Origin: CAZSSM01 sp964609385
Lineage (GTDB): Bacteria > Planctomycetota > Planctomycetia > Isosphaerales > Isosphaeraceae
Assembly (NCBI GenBank): GCA_964609385.1
Contig: CAZSSM010000007.1
Span: 72,667 to 136,666, forward strand
Reading direction: 5' to 3'
Length of the DNA stretch: 64,000 nucleotides
Below, in pieces: positions 16,871-25,127 of this stretch (within the stretch, counting starts at the first letter, position 1; each line of letters begins with the position of its first letter). The position numbers and the translations under genes were made by a program. The notes below the pieces were generated by a model. That model ran no database searches. It was not told the DNA's origin and was given only the letters and a program-made list of their open reading frames with translations.

Positions 16871-16887
16871 GGCCCTCGTGGAGGGCC
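16871..16887. terminator. Hairpin between convergent rbsD and apbE
   Basis: GGCCCTC-GTG-GAGGGCC forms a perfect 7-bp stem with a 3-base loop midway between the two convergent stop codons. No T-run follows on either strand, so termination would be weak or factor-assisted. Position is the main argument. Confidence 0.4.
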
Positions 16888-16916
16888 GGTCTGACGCGAT
16901 GACTGAAGGTCGACGA

Positions 16917-17996
16917 TCACCGTCCGCCGAGGGTGGCGTCGAACTCCTCGGGCGCGTTGAGGAACGGGAGCGTCTCCAGGTTCGTGGCGGCGTCGACCTG
17001 CTCACCCTCTTCGACGGCGCGGATGACCAGCGCGGCGCAGCCGGAGGTCTGTTCGATCAGCTCGAGGCCCTTCTCTACGCCGAGCACGCAGAGTGCCGTG
17101 GCAAGGCTGTCGGCGGTCGTTCCATTTGGCGCCACGACCGTTGCCGAGATCCGCTCGGTCAGTCCCAGGCCGGTCGCCGGGTCGACAATATGTGAGTATC
17201 GCACGCCGTCGAACTCGACGTACTGATTGGCGTCGCCGGAGGTCGAAACGGCGCTGTTGGCTAAGCTGAGGAACCGCGAGGGCGGCGCGTTGGGATCTGC
17301 CAACGGGCCGATCCCGATCACCCAGCCGTCTCGACCCGGCGGCGGGTCGCCGGCGACAATATCGCCCGAACCGGCGACCAGACATCGGGGACAGCTTTGC
17401 TCGCGGAGGATCCGCACAGCTTCGTCGGAGGCATACCCTTTGGCAATCCCGCCAGCGTCGAGCCGAATCCCGGGCCGGCTCAGGCGGACCGTCCGGGCCT
17501 CAGGGTCGAGGGCCAACTGGTCGAATCCGACCCGCTCGAGCGCCTCGGCTAACCGATCCGATGGCGGCATTTTGTGCATTCGGCGGGCCCGTCGCCACAG
17601 CCGGACGATCGGCCCGACCGTCGGGTCGAAGGCGCCGTCGGTCCGTTCGTAGAGGCTCCCGGATCGTTCCAGGATAAAGAACAGCTCGGGGCTGACTTGG
17701 ATCGGCCGACTGACCTCGGCTTCGCAGAGGCGCATCAGCTCACTGTCGGGGTCGTAATCGCTGAGGATGGTGTTGAGTTCGGCGACCCGCTCGAACGCTG
17801 CACGAGCAGCTGACTGGGCCGTCTCGGCATCCGGGGCGTAGAGCACGATTCGGAACTCGGTCCCCATGTGCGGCTCGGCGAACGCGAACCGCGACATGGA
17901 TTTGTCCGACTTCTGGACGTCACCTCGTTCCGTGATTTCTGGGAGTTCTGGGAAAACGGGGGAGATCGCGAGCAGGCTCATGAAGATCGGGAACAT
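16917..17996 (-). CDS. apbE: FAD:protein FMN transferase (ApbE family)
   Basis: A 359-aa protein. ApbE enzymes split FAD and attach FMN to a Thr/Ser of target proteins such as Nqr/Rnf subunits, outside the cytoplasmic membrane. Hallmarks: 'HMGTEFRIVLYAP' at the start of the domain, 'DGAFDPTVGPI', 'RLDAGGIAKGYASDEAV', 'CLVAGSGDIVAGD', 'NSAVSTSGD', 'YSHIVDPATG', and the Mg-binding 'GTTADSLATALCVLG'. The first ~20 residues (MFPIFMSLLAISPVFPELP) are hydrophobic and may be an export signal; no lipobox Cys is present. A later Met at about residue 34 could be the start of a cytoplasmic form. No obvious flavoprotein target gene lies nearby. Confidence 0.92.
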   Translation of the reverse strand: MFPIFMSLLAISPVFPELPEITERGDVQKSDKSMSRFAFAEPHMGTEFRIVLYAPDAETAQSAARAAFERVAELNTILSDYDPDSELMRLCEAEVSRPIQVSPELFFILERSGSLYERTDGAFDPTVGPIVRLWRRARRMHKMPPSDRLAEALERVGFDQLALDPEARTVRLSRPGIRLDAGGIAKGYASDEAVRILREQSCPRCLVAGSGDIVAGDPPPGRDGWVIGIGPLADPNAPPSRFLSLANSAVSTSGDANQYVEFDGVRYSHIVDPATGLGLTERISATVVAPNGTTADSLATALCVLGVEKGLELIEQTSGCAALVIRAVEEGEQVDAATNLETLPFLNAPEEFDATLGGR

Positions 17997-18122
17997 TGGG
18001 TTGATCTCGTCGGTTGAGTGTGAGGACCGTTAGGGTACAGTATAGAGACGATGTCCGCCCGGCTCGCCTCGCCCGCATCGTCGACCCACCCCGGATTGTC
18101 CTGGCCCCCGTCGAGTGACCCC

Positions 18123-19253
18123 ATGTTGAAGTTGCTGCAACCGACCTGGAATCCCGCCGGCTTGGTCGCCGCCTTCGCGGCCCTCGTGTTGCTCACCGGC
18201 TCGTCACGCCCTGAAAAAACGCCGATCGATCCGATCCCGGCTCCCGTCGACGAACTGGTCCTGCCCGTTCAAGGTTTGCCCGAGGGGATGGCGGTCTACA
18301 CCGAGACGATCCCCAGCACCGACATCAGCTTCGAGATGGTCCCGATCCCGGGTGGAACGTACCTCATGGGTAGCGCCGAGGACGAGGAGGGCTTCACCGA
18401 GGATGAAGGGCCCCAGCATGAGGTCGTCGTCGGGCCGTTTTGGATGGGCCAGTGTGAAGTCACCTGGGAAGAGTACGACCAGTTCGCCTTCAGCTACGAC
18501 CTGGCCAGCAAGGTCCGACGCAACGTCGACCTCAACGCCCAACCCGAGAACGAGCAGCGGGCCGACGCCGTCACCCGACCCACCGCGCCCTATGCCGACG
18601 AGACCTTCGGCTACGGACGAGACGGACGACCCGCGATCTGCATCACCCACCACGCGGCCATGGAATACTGCCGTTGGCTCTCGGCCAAGACCGGCCAGAC
18701 CTACCGACTGCCCACCGAGGCCGAGTGGGAATACGCCGCACGGGCCGGCACCACCACGCCCTACTTCTTCGGCGAAGACACCGAGGACATCGACGACTAC
18801 GCCTGGTACTTCGACAACGCCGGCGAGCCGATGCCGGTCGGCCAGCTCAAGCCCAACCCCTGGGGCCTCAAGGATATCCTGGGCAACGTCTCGGAATGGT
18901 GCCTCGACCAGTACGCTCCGGACGTCTACGCCACCCGCGTTGAGGCCGACAAGCCGGTCGTCCGACCGGTCCTCCTGCCCGATTTCCACGAGTACCCTTA
19001 CGTCGCTCGCGGCGGCTCCTTCGATGACTTCCCCGAGAACCTCCGAGCCGGTGAGCGTCGCGCCTCCAATCGCGACTGGAGCATGCGCGATCCCCAGCGG
19101 CCTCAGAGCATCTGGTGGCACACCGATGCCATCTTCGTCGGCTTCCGCGTCGTCCGGCCCTACCAGGAACAGGAGGAGTTGAAGAAGTTGACCTCCCAAG
19201 TGGTCAAGGGCAAGGACACCGAATCAGGCTTTGAAATTTTCGAAGACTACTGA
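18123..19253 (+). CDS. SUMF1/FGE-sulfatase-domain protein, exported, probably non-catalytic
   Basis: A 376-aa protein with a signal-like segment (residues ~12-30, 'AGLVAAFAALVLLTGS') and a complete formylglycine-generating-enzyme fold: 'FEMVPIPGGTYLMGS' , 'EGPQHEVVVGPFWMGQCEVT', 'YRLPTEAEWEYAARAG', 'GNVSEWCLDQY' and 'VARGGSFDDFPENLRAGERR'. True FGEs use a Cys pair (C-x4-C) just after the R-G-G-S motif to oxidise sulfatase cysteines; here that stretch has no Cys, so sulfatase activation is unlikely. Such proteins may act as binding or adaptor domains. It is followed 160 bases on by a Tat-exported oxidoreductase and then a second SUMF1 protein. GAG nine bases before the chosen ATG; an upstream frame to 18051 lacks a signal. 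Confidence 0.85.
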   Translation: MLKLLQPTWNPAGLVAAFAALVLLTGSSRPEKTPIDPIPAPVDELVLPVQGLPEGMAVYTETIPSTDISFEMVPIPGGTYLMGSAEDEEGFTEDEGPQHEVVVGPFWMGQCEVTWEEYDQFAFSYDLASKVRRNVDLNAQPENEQRADAVTRPTAPYADETFGYGRDGRPAICITHHAAMEYCRWLSAKTGQTYRLPTEAEWEYAARAGTTTPYFFGEDTEDIDDYAWYFDNAGEPMPVGQLKPNPWGLKDILGNVSEWCLDQYAPDVYATRVEADKPVVRPVLLPDFHEYPYVARGGSFDDFPENLRAGERRASNRDWSMRDPQRPQSIWWHTDAIFVGFRVVRPYQEQEELKKLTSQVVKGKDTESGFEIFEDY

Positions 19254-19413
19254 TCCGACGCCCCGGTGATCCCCCAGGCGGGCGGAGGTTTGCCTGTGCC
19301 CGGCCTCGGATCGCCGACGGACGACACCCCGAATCACGACGACGCCCACGTGGCGGCGCCGTCGCCATCCGCGTCCCGTCGATCGGCCTTTTCCCAAGAA
19401 GGGGGATCACCCA

Positions 19414-20685
19414 ATGACCCTGAACCTCAACACCGACCGCCGCGGGTTCCTCAAGACGACTGCCGCCGCCGGTGCGGTGGCCACCCTGGCCGCCGCCCCA
19501 CGCGTCCATGCCAAGGGACAGGACCTGATCAAGGTCGGCCTGGTCGGTTGCGGTGGTCGCGGCACCGGCGCTGCCGAGCAGTGCGTCAACGCCGGCGAGA
19601 ACATCAAGCTCGTCGCCATGGCCGACATGTTTGACGACCGGCTCCAACGCTGCCTCAACCAGTTGCAGCGCAACGGCGACAAGATCGACGTGCCCCCCGA
19701 GCGCCAGTTCACCGGCTTCGATGGCTACAAGCAGTTGCTTGCCTCCGACGTCGATCTGGTCATCCTGGCCACGCCGCCGGGCTTCCGGCCCATGCACATC
19801 CGCGCCGTCATCGAAGCCGGTAAGCACCTCTTCACCGAGAAGCCGGTCGCCGTCGATGCCCCGGGGATCCGCAGCAACCTCGAGATGGCCGAACTGGCCA
19901 AGCAGAAGGGCCTGGCCGGCGTCGCCGGCACCCAGCGCCGCCACCAGAACGAGTACCTGGAAAGCCTCCAACGAATCCAAGACGGCGAGATCGGCCAAGT
20001 CACCTCGGCCCGCTGCTACTGGAACCAGGGCCTGCTCTGGCGCTACGATCGTAAGCCCGAGTGGACCGACATGGAGTGGCAGCTCCGCAACTGGTACTAC
20101 TTCACCTGGCTCTGCGGCGACCACATCGTCGAGCAGCACGTCCACAACATCGACGTCTGCAACTGGGCCATCGGTGAGCATCCTGTCAAGGCCACCGGCT
20201 TGGGCGGTCGTCAGGTCCGCGACCTGCCCGTTTGGGGGCATATCTTCGACCACTTCGCCATCGACTTCGAATATCCCAGTGGCGCCACCGTGCTTAGCAT
20301 GTGCCGCCAGATCGATAACTGCTCCAAGAACGTCAGCGAAGAGATCACCGGCACGAAGGGCCGTTGGAAGAGCCAGGGCTACACCATAACCGACCTCAAA
20401 GGTGAGCGTCAGTGGCGTTGGCGTGGCCGCAAGGTCAACCCCTACCAGCAGGAGCACGTCGACCTCATCGAGAGCATCCGCTCGGGCCAGCCGCTCAACG
20501 AGTTGGTGAACGTGACCGAGAGCACCATGAGCGCGATCATGGGCCGCATGGCCACCTACACCGGCCAGACGATCACCTGGGAGCAGGCCCTCAACAGCAA
20601 GCAGAGCCTGGTGCCCGAGACCCTTGCCTTCGGCGACATCGACGTCCCGCCGGTGGCCATGCCCGGCATTACGGAATTGATCTGA
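19414..20685 (+). CDS. Gfo/Idh/MocA-family oxidoreductase with Tat signal
   Basis: A 423-aa protein. The N-terminus 'TDRRGFLKTTAAAGAVATLA' is a twin-arginine export signal (RRxFLK). After cleavage near residue 33 comes a Rossmann fold 'KVGLVGCGGRGTGAA' that binds NAD(P), then 'LILATPPGFRP', 'HLFTEKPVAVDAPG' (the E-K-P catalytic lysine of this family) and 'GVAGTQRRHQ'. The C-terminal beta-sheet domain contains the substrate site, with 'WYYFTWLCGDHIVEQHVHNID'-like sequence split here as 'GDHIVEQHVHNIDVCNWA', where the Asp/His are the usual catalytic pair. Exported members of this family are very numerous in planctomycetes and mostly uncharacterised; a sugar or inositol dehydrogenase-type reaction in the periplasm is inferred. 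Confidence 0.9.
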   Translation: MTLNLNTDRRGFLKTTAAAGAVATLAAAPRVHAKGQDLIKVGLVGCGGRGTGAAEQCVNAGENIKLVAMADMFDDRLQRCLNQLQRNGDKIDVPPERQFTGFDGYKQLLASDVDLVILATPPGFRPMHIRAVIEAGKHLFTEKPVAVDAPGIRSNLEMAELAKQKGLAGVAGTQRRHQNEYLESLQRIQDGEIGQVTSARCYWNQGLLWRYDRKPEWTDMEWQLRNWYYFTWLCGDHIVEQHVHNIDVCNWAIGEHPVKATGLGGRQVRDLPVWGHIFDHFAIDFEYPSGATVLSMCRQIDNCSKNVSEEITGTKGRWKSQGYTITDLKGERQWRWRGRKVNPYQQEHVDLIESIRSGQPLNELVNVTESTMSAIMGRMATYTGQTITWEQALNSKQSLVPETLAFGDIDVPPVAMPGITELI

Positions 20686-20886
20686 TAAGGTTTCCTCTCC
20701 GGCAAGTGCTTGGGCGATCGATCCCCCATACTCATGTCGGAGAGTCCATTGAGCCCTCGACGAATCCGCTCGGCTTTGCGGGTTCGTCGGGGGTTTCCCC
20801 TGTTGCGTGAAGTCTTGGAATTGAGAGATACGAAGTCGTCGAGTCGGACGTGTGCCGATCGAGAGCGTTCTGAAACGGTGACTCCT

Positions 20887-21930
20887 ATGAAAGACCCCCA
20901 TCTCCTCAGTTCGCTGGGTCGATCCATCGTGATTTGGATCGGGATCATTGGCCTCTGGTCAGCCCCGACCGGATCGGTCGCAATGGCCGGGGATGGCCCA
21001 GCCGGCGCCTCGTTCGCTGAATCACTGGGCATCGAGCTGATCGAGATCCCCAGCGGGGAGTTCTTGATGGGTTCGACTGAGGCGGAGATCGACCGGATCC
21101 TCCACGCGTATCCGGAGAACGATCGCCAGGGATTTGAGGACGAGGGGCCACAGCATCCGGTCCGGATCTCGAAGCCGTTCCTGCTCGGTCGGACCGAGGT
21201 GACCGTCGGTCAGTTCCGCCGCTTTGTCGAGGAGACCGGCTACCGGACCGATGCCGAGCGTGATGGTGAGGGACGGGGTTGGAGCGATCAGTCGAAGCAG
21301 TTTGAGACTGCTCCACGCTACTCATGGCGCGATCCCGGTTTCGACCAGGCTGAGGACCATCCGGTCGTCAATGTGAGCTGGAACGACGCGGTGGCTTTCT
21401 GCGAATGGCTTAGCCGTCGCGAAGGCCGTCGCTTCGACCTACCCAGCGAGGCCCAATGGGAATACGCCTGTCGAGCCGGCTCGACGTCGCTCTATCCCGG
21501 TGGCGCCGGCCCGGACGCCTCGACGCAATGGGCCAACATTCCCGACGCCTCAGCCCAGCGTCGGTTCCCCGATTGGACGACCGCCCAGGGCGAAGACGGT
21601 TACGTCTTCACAGCGCCGGTTGGCTCGTTCCCGGACAACGCGTTCGGCGTGAACGACCTGATCGGCAACGCTTGGGAATGGTGTCGGGACGGGTTCGAAT
21701 TCGACTATTATCAACGCTCGCCGATCGTTGACCCGCCAGGCGCCGAGGTCGAGGCCCGTGCCGTGCGCGGTGGCGGTTGGTTCAGCTATGGCGGCGGTCG
21801 AAGCCGTGCCGCCTGCCGTTGCAGTTATCCTCCCACGATGCGCTCCTACGACCTGGGCTTCCGCGTGGTCACCTTGATGGCGGATGCCGAGGCCGATTCG
21901 ACCTCGACTACCGACGCAAAACGCCGCTGA
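20887..21930 (+). CDS. SUMF1/FGE-sulfatase-domain protein, exported, probably non-catalytic (second copy)
   Basis: A 347-aa protein with an export signal (residues ~10-32, 'SIVIWIGIIGLWSAPTGSVA') and a full FGE-like fold: 'IELIEIPSGEFLMGS', 'EGPQHPVRISKPFLLGRTEV', 'HPVVNVSWNDAVAFCEW', 'LPSEAQWEYACRAGS', 'NDLIGNAWEWC' and 'RGGGWFSYGGGRSRAACRC'. The Cys residues near the end sit about ten positions after where the catalytic C-x4-C of real FGEs would be, so enzymatic activity is doubtful. It differs clearly from the copy at 18123, so this is not a recent duplication. The start at 20887 was chosen because the longer frame (from 20710) lacks a signal peptide. Confidence 0.85.
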   Translation: MKDPHLLSSLGRSIVIWIGIIGLWSAPTGSVAMAGDGPAGASFAESLGIELIEIPSGEFLMGSTEAEIDRILHAYPENDRQGFEDEGPQHPVRISKPFLLGRTEVTVGQFRRFVEETGYRTDAERDGEGRGWSDQSKQFETAPRYSWRDPGFDQAEDHPVVNVSWNDAVAFCEWLSRREGRRFDLPSEAQWEYACRAGSTSLYPGGAGPDASTQWANIPDASAQRRFPDWTTAQGEDGYVFTAPVGSFPDNAFGVNDLIGNAWEWCRDGFEFDYYQRSPIVDPPGAEVEARAVRGGGWFSYGGGRSRAACRCSYPPTMRSYDLGFRVVTLMADAEADSTSTTDAKRR

Positions 21931-22117
21931 GATACTCCGTCGATCGACTCGGTGTCGGTCCGTTTCGGTCGATCGTCTTGCCGAGCGTTCGTTCGGCTCG
22001 GCTTGACCGATCCCCGGCAATCGCTAGCCTCCTCGCGTGTTGAGAATTCGCGAAGGGGAAGGGGCGACCGCGTCCCGGTCGAGGGACCGAGCGGTCGGGG
22101 TCGAGCCGAGGAGATCC

Positions 22118-22762
22118 ATGCGCCCGAAACTACTCCGGGGGAGTCTGCTGGCGTCCTTGACGATGGCCGCGATCTGGTTGGTCGTCGAGTCGCGCAGTGA
22201 GCACTGGTTCCCCGACCACTTCAACATCGTCGTGCCCCAGATCTTCTACCGGAGCGGGCAATTAACCCCAGACCAGTTCGGCGATTTGGTGCTCCGTCAC
22301 CAAATCCGGACCGTGGTCAACCTTCAACGCGCCGGCCGGACCGAGGAGGTCGAACGCGCCCTTGCCGATGAGTACAGCGTCGAATATGTCCACATGCCAA
22401 TGCCAGGCGACGGTTTCGGTCGTGTGGACCAGTTCCGCCGGATCCTCGACCTGATCGACGATCCCGACGCGGCGCCGATCCTGGTCCACTGCGCCCGGGG
22501 GACAAATCGAACCGGCGCGGCGGTGGCCCTCTACCGATTCGAACGCTGTGGGTGGACCATCGACGATGTGAACCGGGAACTCCGGCGCCAAGGGTATCGC
22601 GACGACTGGCTCGCCGGATATGTCTATCAGATGGTCGATCGGCAACCGTATCGAGCGCTTTATGGTCCGCAGCCGACCCCTGATCCTGTCGCGGATGTCT
22701 CAACCGACCTCGATGACGACCCGGCCGAAGCTGAAGCGGATGGAGGGCGGGATGATGGCTGA
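22118..22762 (+). CDS. Membrane-anchored dual-specificity/tyrosine phosphatase-like protein
   Basis: A 214-aa protein with an N-terminal membrane anchor (residues ~6-24, 'RGSLLASLTMAAIWLVVES') and a cysteine phosphatase domain. The signature is 'VHCARGTNRTGAAVALYR', a clear HCx5R active site, with an upstream general-acid region 'HMPMPGDGFG'. 'IFYRSGQLTPDQF' and 'RTVVNLQ' are the opening motifs of this DSP/Siw14-like group. The substrate may be phosphotyrosine, a phosphoinositide-like compound or an inositol pyrophosphate; the sequence does not say. Start set by an excellent GAGGAG five bases before the ATG. The last ~20 residues are acidic. Its stop overlaps the start of the glycosyltransferase downstream, so both should be one transcript. 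Confidence 0.87.
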   Translation: MRPKLLRGSLLASLTMAAIWLVVESRSEHWFPDHFNIVVPQIFYRSGQLTPDQFGDLVLRHQIRTVVNLQRAGRTEEVERALADEYSVEYVHMPMPGDGFGRVDQFRRILDLIDDPDAAPILVHCARGTNRTGAAVALYRFERCGWTIDDVNRELRRQGYRDDWLAGYVYQMVDRQPYRALYGPQPTPDPVADVSTDLDDDPAEAEADGGRDDG

Positions 22763-24581
22763 ACTGGGACTGCGCGACGAACCGGTCTCGGGTCACTGGC
22801 GGATCGATTCGCCGGAGGATCGACGGTGCGAAGACGCCCCGATGTCCGATCCCGTCGCGGATCGGCGATGGTCTCTCCCGCCGCTCCCCGAGTCGATCGA
22901 CAGGCGTTGGCTCACGGGGCTGGTCGTAGCAATGGCGGTTGTGTCCGTGGGGTTGGGCTCGACGTCGTTGGAACTGTCGGCGCCGGAGGCTCGACTCGGC
23001 CTGGCCGCCGCTGAGAGTTGGTCGAGCTACGGTCGAGTCTATGACGGCTGGTACCCCGACCTCTGGCCGCTCCGGGTCGGGTTGAGTCGGTTGGTCGCCT
23101 GGGGTTTTGAGGCAGGGATACCGACGGCGTTCTCGGTTCGGCTGCCCGCAGCCTTGGCGGCCTCGGCGTTGGGGATCCTTTTAGCGCTTCGGATCGGTTA
23201 CGCGGTCTCGGGTCGCGCGGGGTTGTTCGTGGGCTTGGCCTGGTTCACGAGCGTGGCGGTAATTGACCGGTCGGGCCAGGGGGCCTTGGAGTTTGTCAGC
23301 GGCCTGGGGACCGTTTGGGTGTTGGAACGTCTGGTCGCGCGTCGGGTCGATTGGTCGGCGGGACTGGGCCTAGCTTGGGCGTTCCTGGCCGGAGGCTGGT
23401 CTTCGACGCTTCTGGTCCTGCTAAGCGTGATCGTCTTGGGTTCGCCACAGCCACGTCACTGGTTGAAACTCGGAACCCCGATTCTCCTGGCGGTCGCAAG
23501 TTGGATGGCATGGACCTGGGCCATCGACGGTCCCCATGTGGTCTTCGGCGTCCTCAGCTTGCCGTTGCAGCAGGACTCGGCCTGGGGCCTCGGCTTGGCT
23601 GTGCTTGCCTTCGCCGCGCCGTGCGGCCTGTTCGGGTTGCTGGCGCTACGATCGTCGCTTTGGTGTCATGATGAGAACGTGCAATGCCTGCCAACCCATG
23701 AGTATGCAGACGGCCAAGTTCTGGCTGCGCGAGATCTGGCCCGTCGCTGGTTGCGGGTTGTTGGGGTGATGGTCTTGGGGGGGAGCGCGATCCCGGGTTG
23801 CGGTGTCGCGGCAGGCGTCCCCGCGACAGCCGGGCTGCTGATCGCCTCGGGGTTGGTCCTCGACCGGGCCTGGGATCGCGAGGCGGTGCGTCGATGGTCC
23901 GATTGGACGAGACGCTCGTTCTGGGTGGTCGCCACAGCCTTAGCGCTCGGCTGGATGATCGTCGCGACCCCCGGTTTCCTTCTGGTTGGCGTCACGATCC
24001 CGTATTATCTAGGGGTTGCGATTTCGATCACGGTGCTCGCAGCGGTGGCTGGTTATTTGGCGGTCGCTTCGTGGCGAATCGAACGGATGCGTCCGACAGT
24101 GGTGGCGCTCGTCGTGTTGGCGGTCAGTTTGAAGATCGCGCACGGAGGGTTTTACGTGTCGGAGTGGAACTATCGGGCCAGCGCGGGGGCTTGGGGACGC
24201 GCGATCGGTCAGTGGGTTCCGCCGAGGATCGATGAGCGGACCCGTTGGCCGATCCACACGGTCACGCGTTGGCCGCACGACTTGGCTTTCGCGACGGGTC
24301 GACCATTCCGGATCTTGGAGGGTGGACCTCGGGATTTCGCCTTGGAGGGCGGCGACTGGCCCCGGTTCGTCCTGCTCCACGCCTCAGAGTTCGAGCACTG
24401 GCCGGATGATGCCCCGAAACTGATCGAGGTGATGCGGTTCCACGATCGTCGAGGCCCGACGCTTCGAATGGACCGCAAGGGACACGCTCAGTTTGATGCT
24501 GCGATCGTTCTCGCACGGACCGAAGGCGATCTTTCCTGGGAGCGCCGAGTCCGCGAGTTGGAGCGCGAAGAAAAAGATTAG
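22752..24581 (+). CDS. Putative GT-C / family 39-like membrane glycosyltransferase
   Basis: A 609-aa protein with roughly 11 hydrophobic segments. After a cytoplasmic N-terminus (~50 residues) comes TM1 and a loop with 'LELSAPEARLGLAAAESW', in the place where GT-C enzymes (ArnT, PMT, PF13231) carry the acidic catalytic residues, and then 'WYPDLWPLRVGLSRL' before TM2. The C-terminal ~150 residues form a soluble domain. GT-C enzymes use polyprenyl-phosphate sugars to glycosylate lipids or proteins on the outer face of the membrane. The identification is from topology and the first loop only. GGAGG five bases before the ATG at 22752 (with a second ATG at 22755), and an 11-base overlap with the phosphatase gene, indicate coupling. 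Confidence 0.68.
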   Translation: MMAELGLRDEPVSGHWRIDSPEDRRCEDAPMSDPVADRRWSLPPLPESIDRRWLTGLVVAMAVVSVGLGSTSLELSAPEARLGLAAAESWSSYGRVYDGWYPDLWPLRVGLSRLVAWGFEAGIPTAFSVRLPAALAASALGILLALRIGYAVSGRAGLFVGLAWFTSVAVIDRSGQGALEFVSGLGTVWVLERLVARRVDWSAGLGLAWAFLAGGWSSTLLVLLSVIVLGSPQPRHWLKLGTPILLAVASWMAWTWAIDGPHVVFGVLSLPLQQDSAWGLGLAVLAFAAPCGLFGLLALRSSLWCHDENVQCLPTHEYADGQVLAARDLARRWLRVVGVMVLGGSAIPGCGVAAGVPATAGLLIASGLVLDRAWDREAVRRWSDWTRRSFWVVATALALGWMIVATPGFLLVGVTIPYYLGVAISITVLAAVAGYLAVASWRIERMRPTVVALVVLAVSLKIAHGGFYVSEWNYRASAGAWGRAIGQWVPPRIDERTRWPIHTVTRWPHDLAFATGRPFRILEGGPRDFALEGGDWPRFVLLHASEFEHWPDDAPKLIEVMRFHDRRGPTLRMDRKGHAQFDAAIVLARTEGDLSWERRVRELEREEKD

Positions 24582-24603
24582 TCGATTCATCATGTCGAGA
24601 CAT

Positions 24604-24629
24604 GGCCGAATCGCCGAGGCTATTCGGCC
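24604..24629. terminator. Bidirectional hairpin at the convergent glycosyltransferase / hisE junction
   Basis: GGCCGAAT and ATTCGGCC form a perfect 8-bp stem around a 10-base loop. A second small palindrome, CATGTC-GA-GACATG, lies just left (24591-24604). The stem includes the hisE stop codon. No T-run; the convergent position supports a terminator role. Confidence 0.5.
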
Positions 24630-24979
24630 TGGGGCGTTCGCTGGGCCTTCTCGACGATCCCGCTGATCCCGAATCGGCATGCCAGCTCGGCCTCAACCTC
24701 GTCCCAGGCGATCTCGTGGTATCCGAGCATAACCATGGTGTGGAAGAGTAGGTCAGCTGCCTCATGGATCAGATGGGCACGGCCTTCGGAACCGGGTTCG
24801 TCGGCGGCCTCGACGACCTCGGCGGCCTCTTCCGTGATCTTGGCGCCGATCTTGGCGACGCCGCCTCGGAACAGCGAGACGACATAGGAGGGGTCCTCCG
24901 GCGGCCTCCGCTTGCGCTCGGCGATCACCTCCATCAGCGCGGGCAGGATCGGCTTTGATTCGGGGGACTCGGCAGACAT
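24620..24979 (-). CDS. hisE: Phosphoribosyl-ATP pyrophosphatase HisE
   Basis: A 119-aa all-alpha MazG-like protein that performs the second step of histidine synthesis, hydrolysing phosphoribosyl-ATP to phosphoribosyl-AMP in the cytoplasm. Typical motifs: 'LMEVIAERKRRPPEDPSYV', 'KIGAKITEEAAEVVEA' (the E-E-x-x-E metal-binding helix) and 'LIHEAADLLFHTMVML' (E-x-x-D). Length fits stand-alone HisE; there is no HisI half. Start chosen at 24979 because GGAG lies seven bases upstream; the longer frame from 25042 adds a basic, non-conserved tail. No other his gene is nearby, so the histidine pathway is scattered. Confidence 0.93.
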   Translation of the reverse strand: MSAESPESKPILPALMEVIAERKRRPPEDPSYVVSLFRGGVAKIGAKITEEAAEVVEAADEPGSEGRAHLIHEAADLLFHTMVMLGYHEIAWDEVEAELACRFGISGIVEKAQRTPQAE

Positions 24980-25127
24980 CACGCGACTCCGGGATCTGAA
25001 AGGGACGCCTCGCCGACGACCAACGATCGGCGCGATGCTCATCTTATCAGATTCGGGCCGCGGGACGGTCCGTCGATATCATGACGATCGATGAGGCGGG
25101 CGGTCGTATAGAGATCTCTCCAGCAGT

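Noticed and set aside
19204..20901. 565-codon minus-strand frame opposite the Gfo/Idh/MocA gene
   Set aside because: Antisense translation of a well-identified oxidoreductase; low-complexity sequence.
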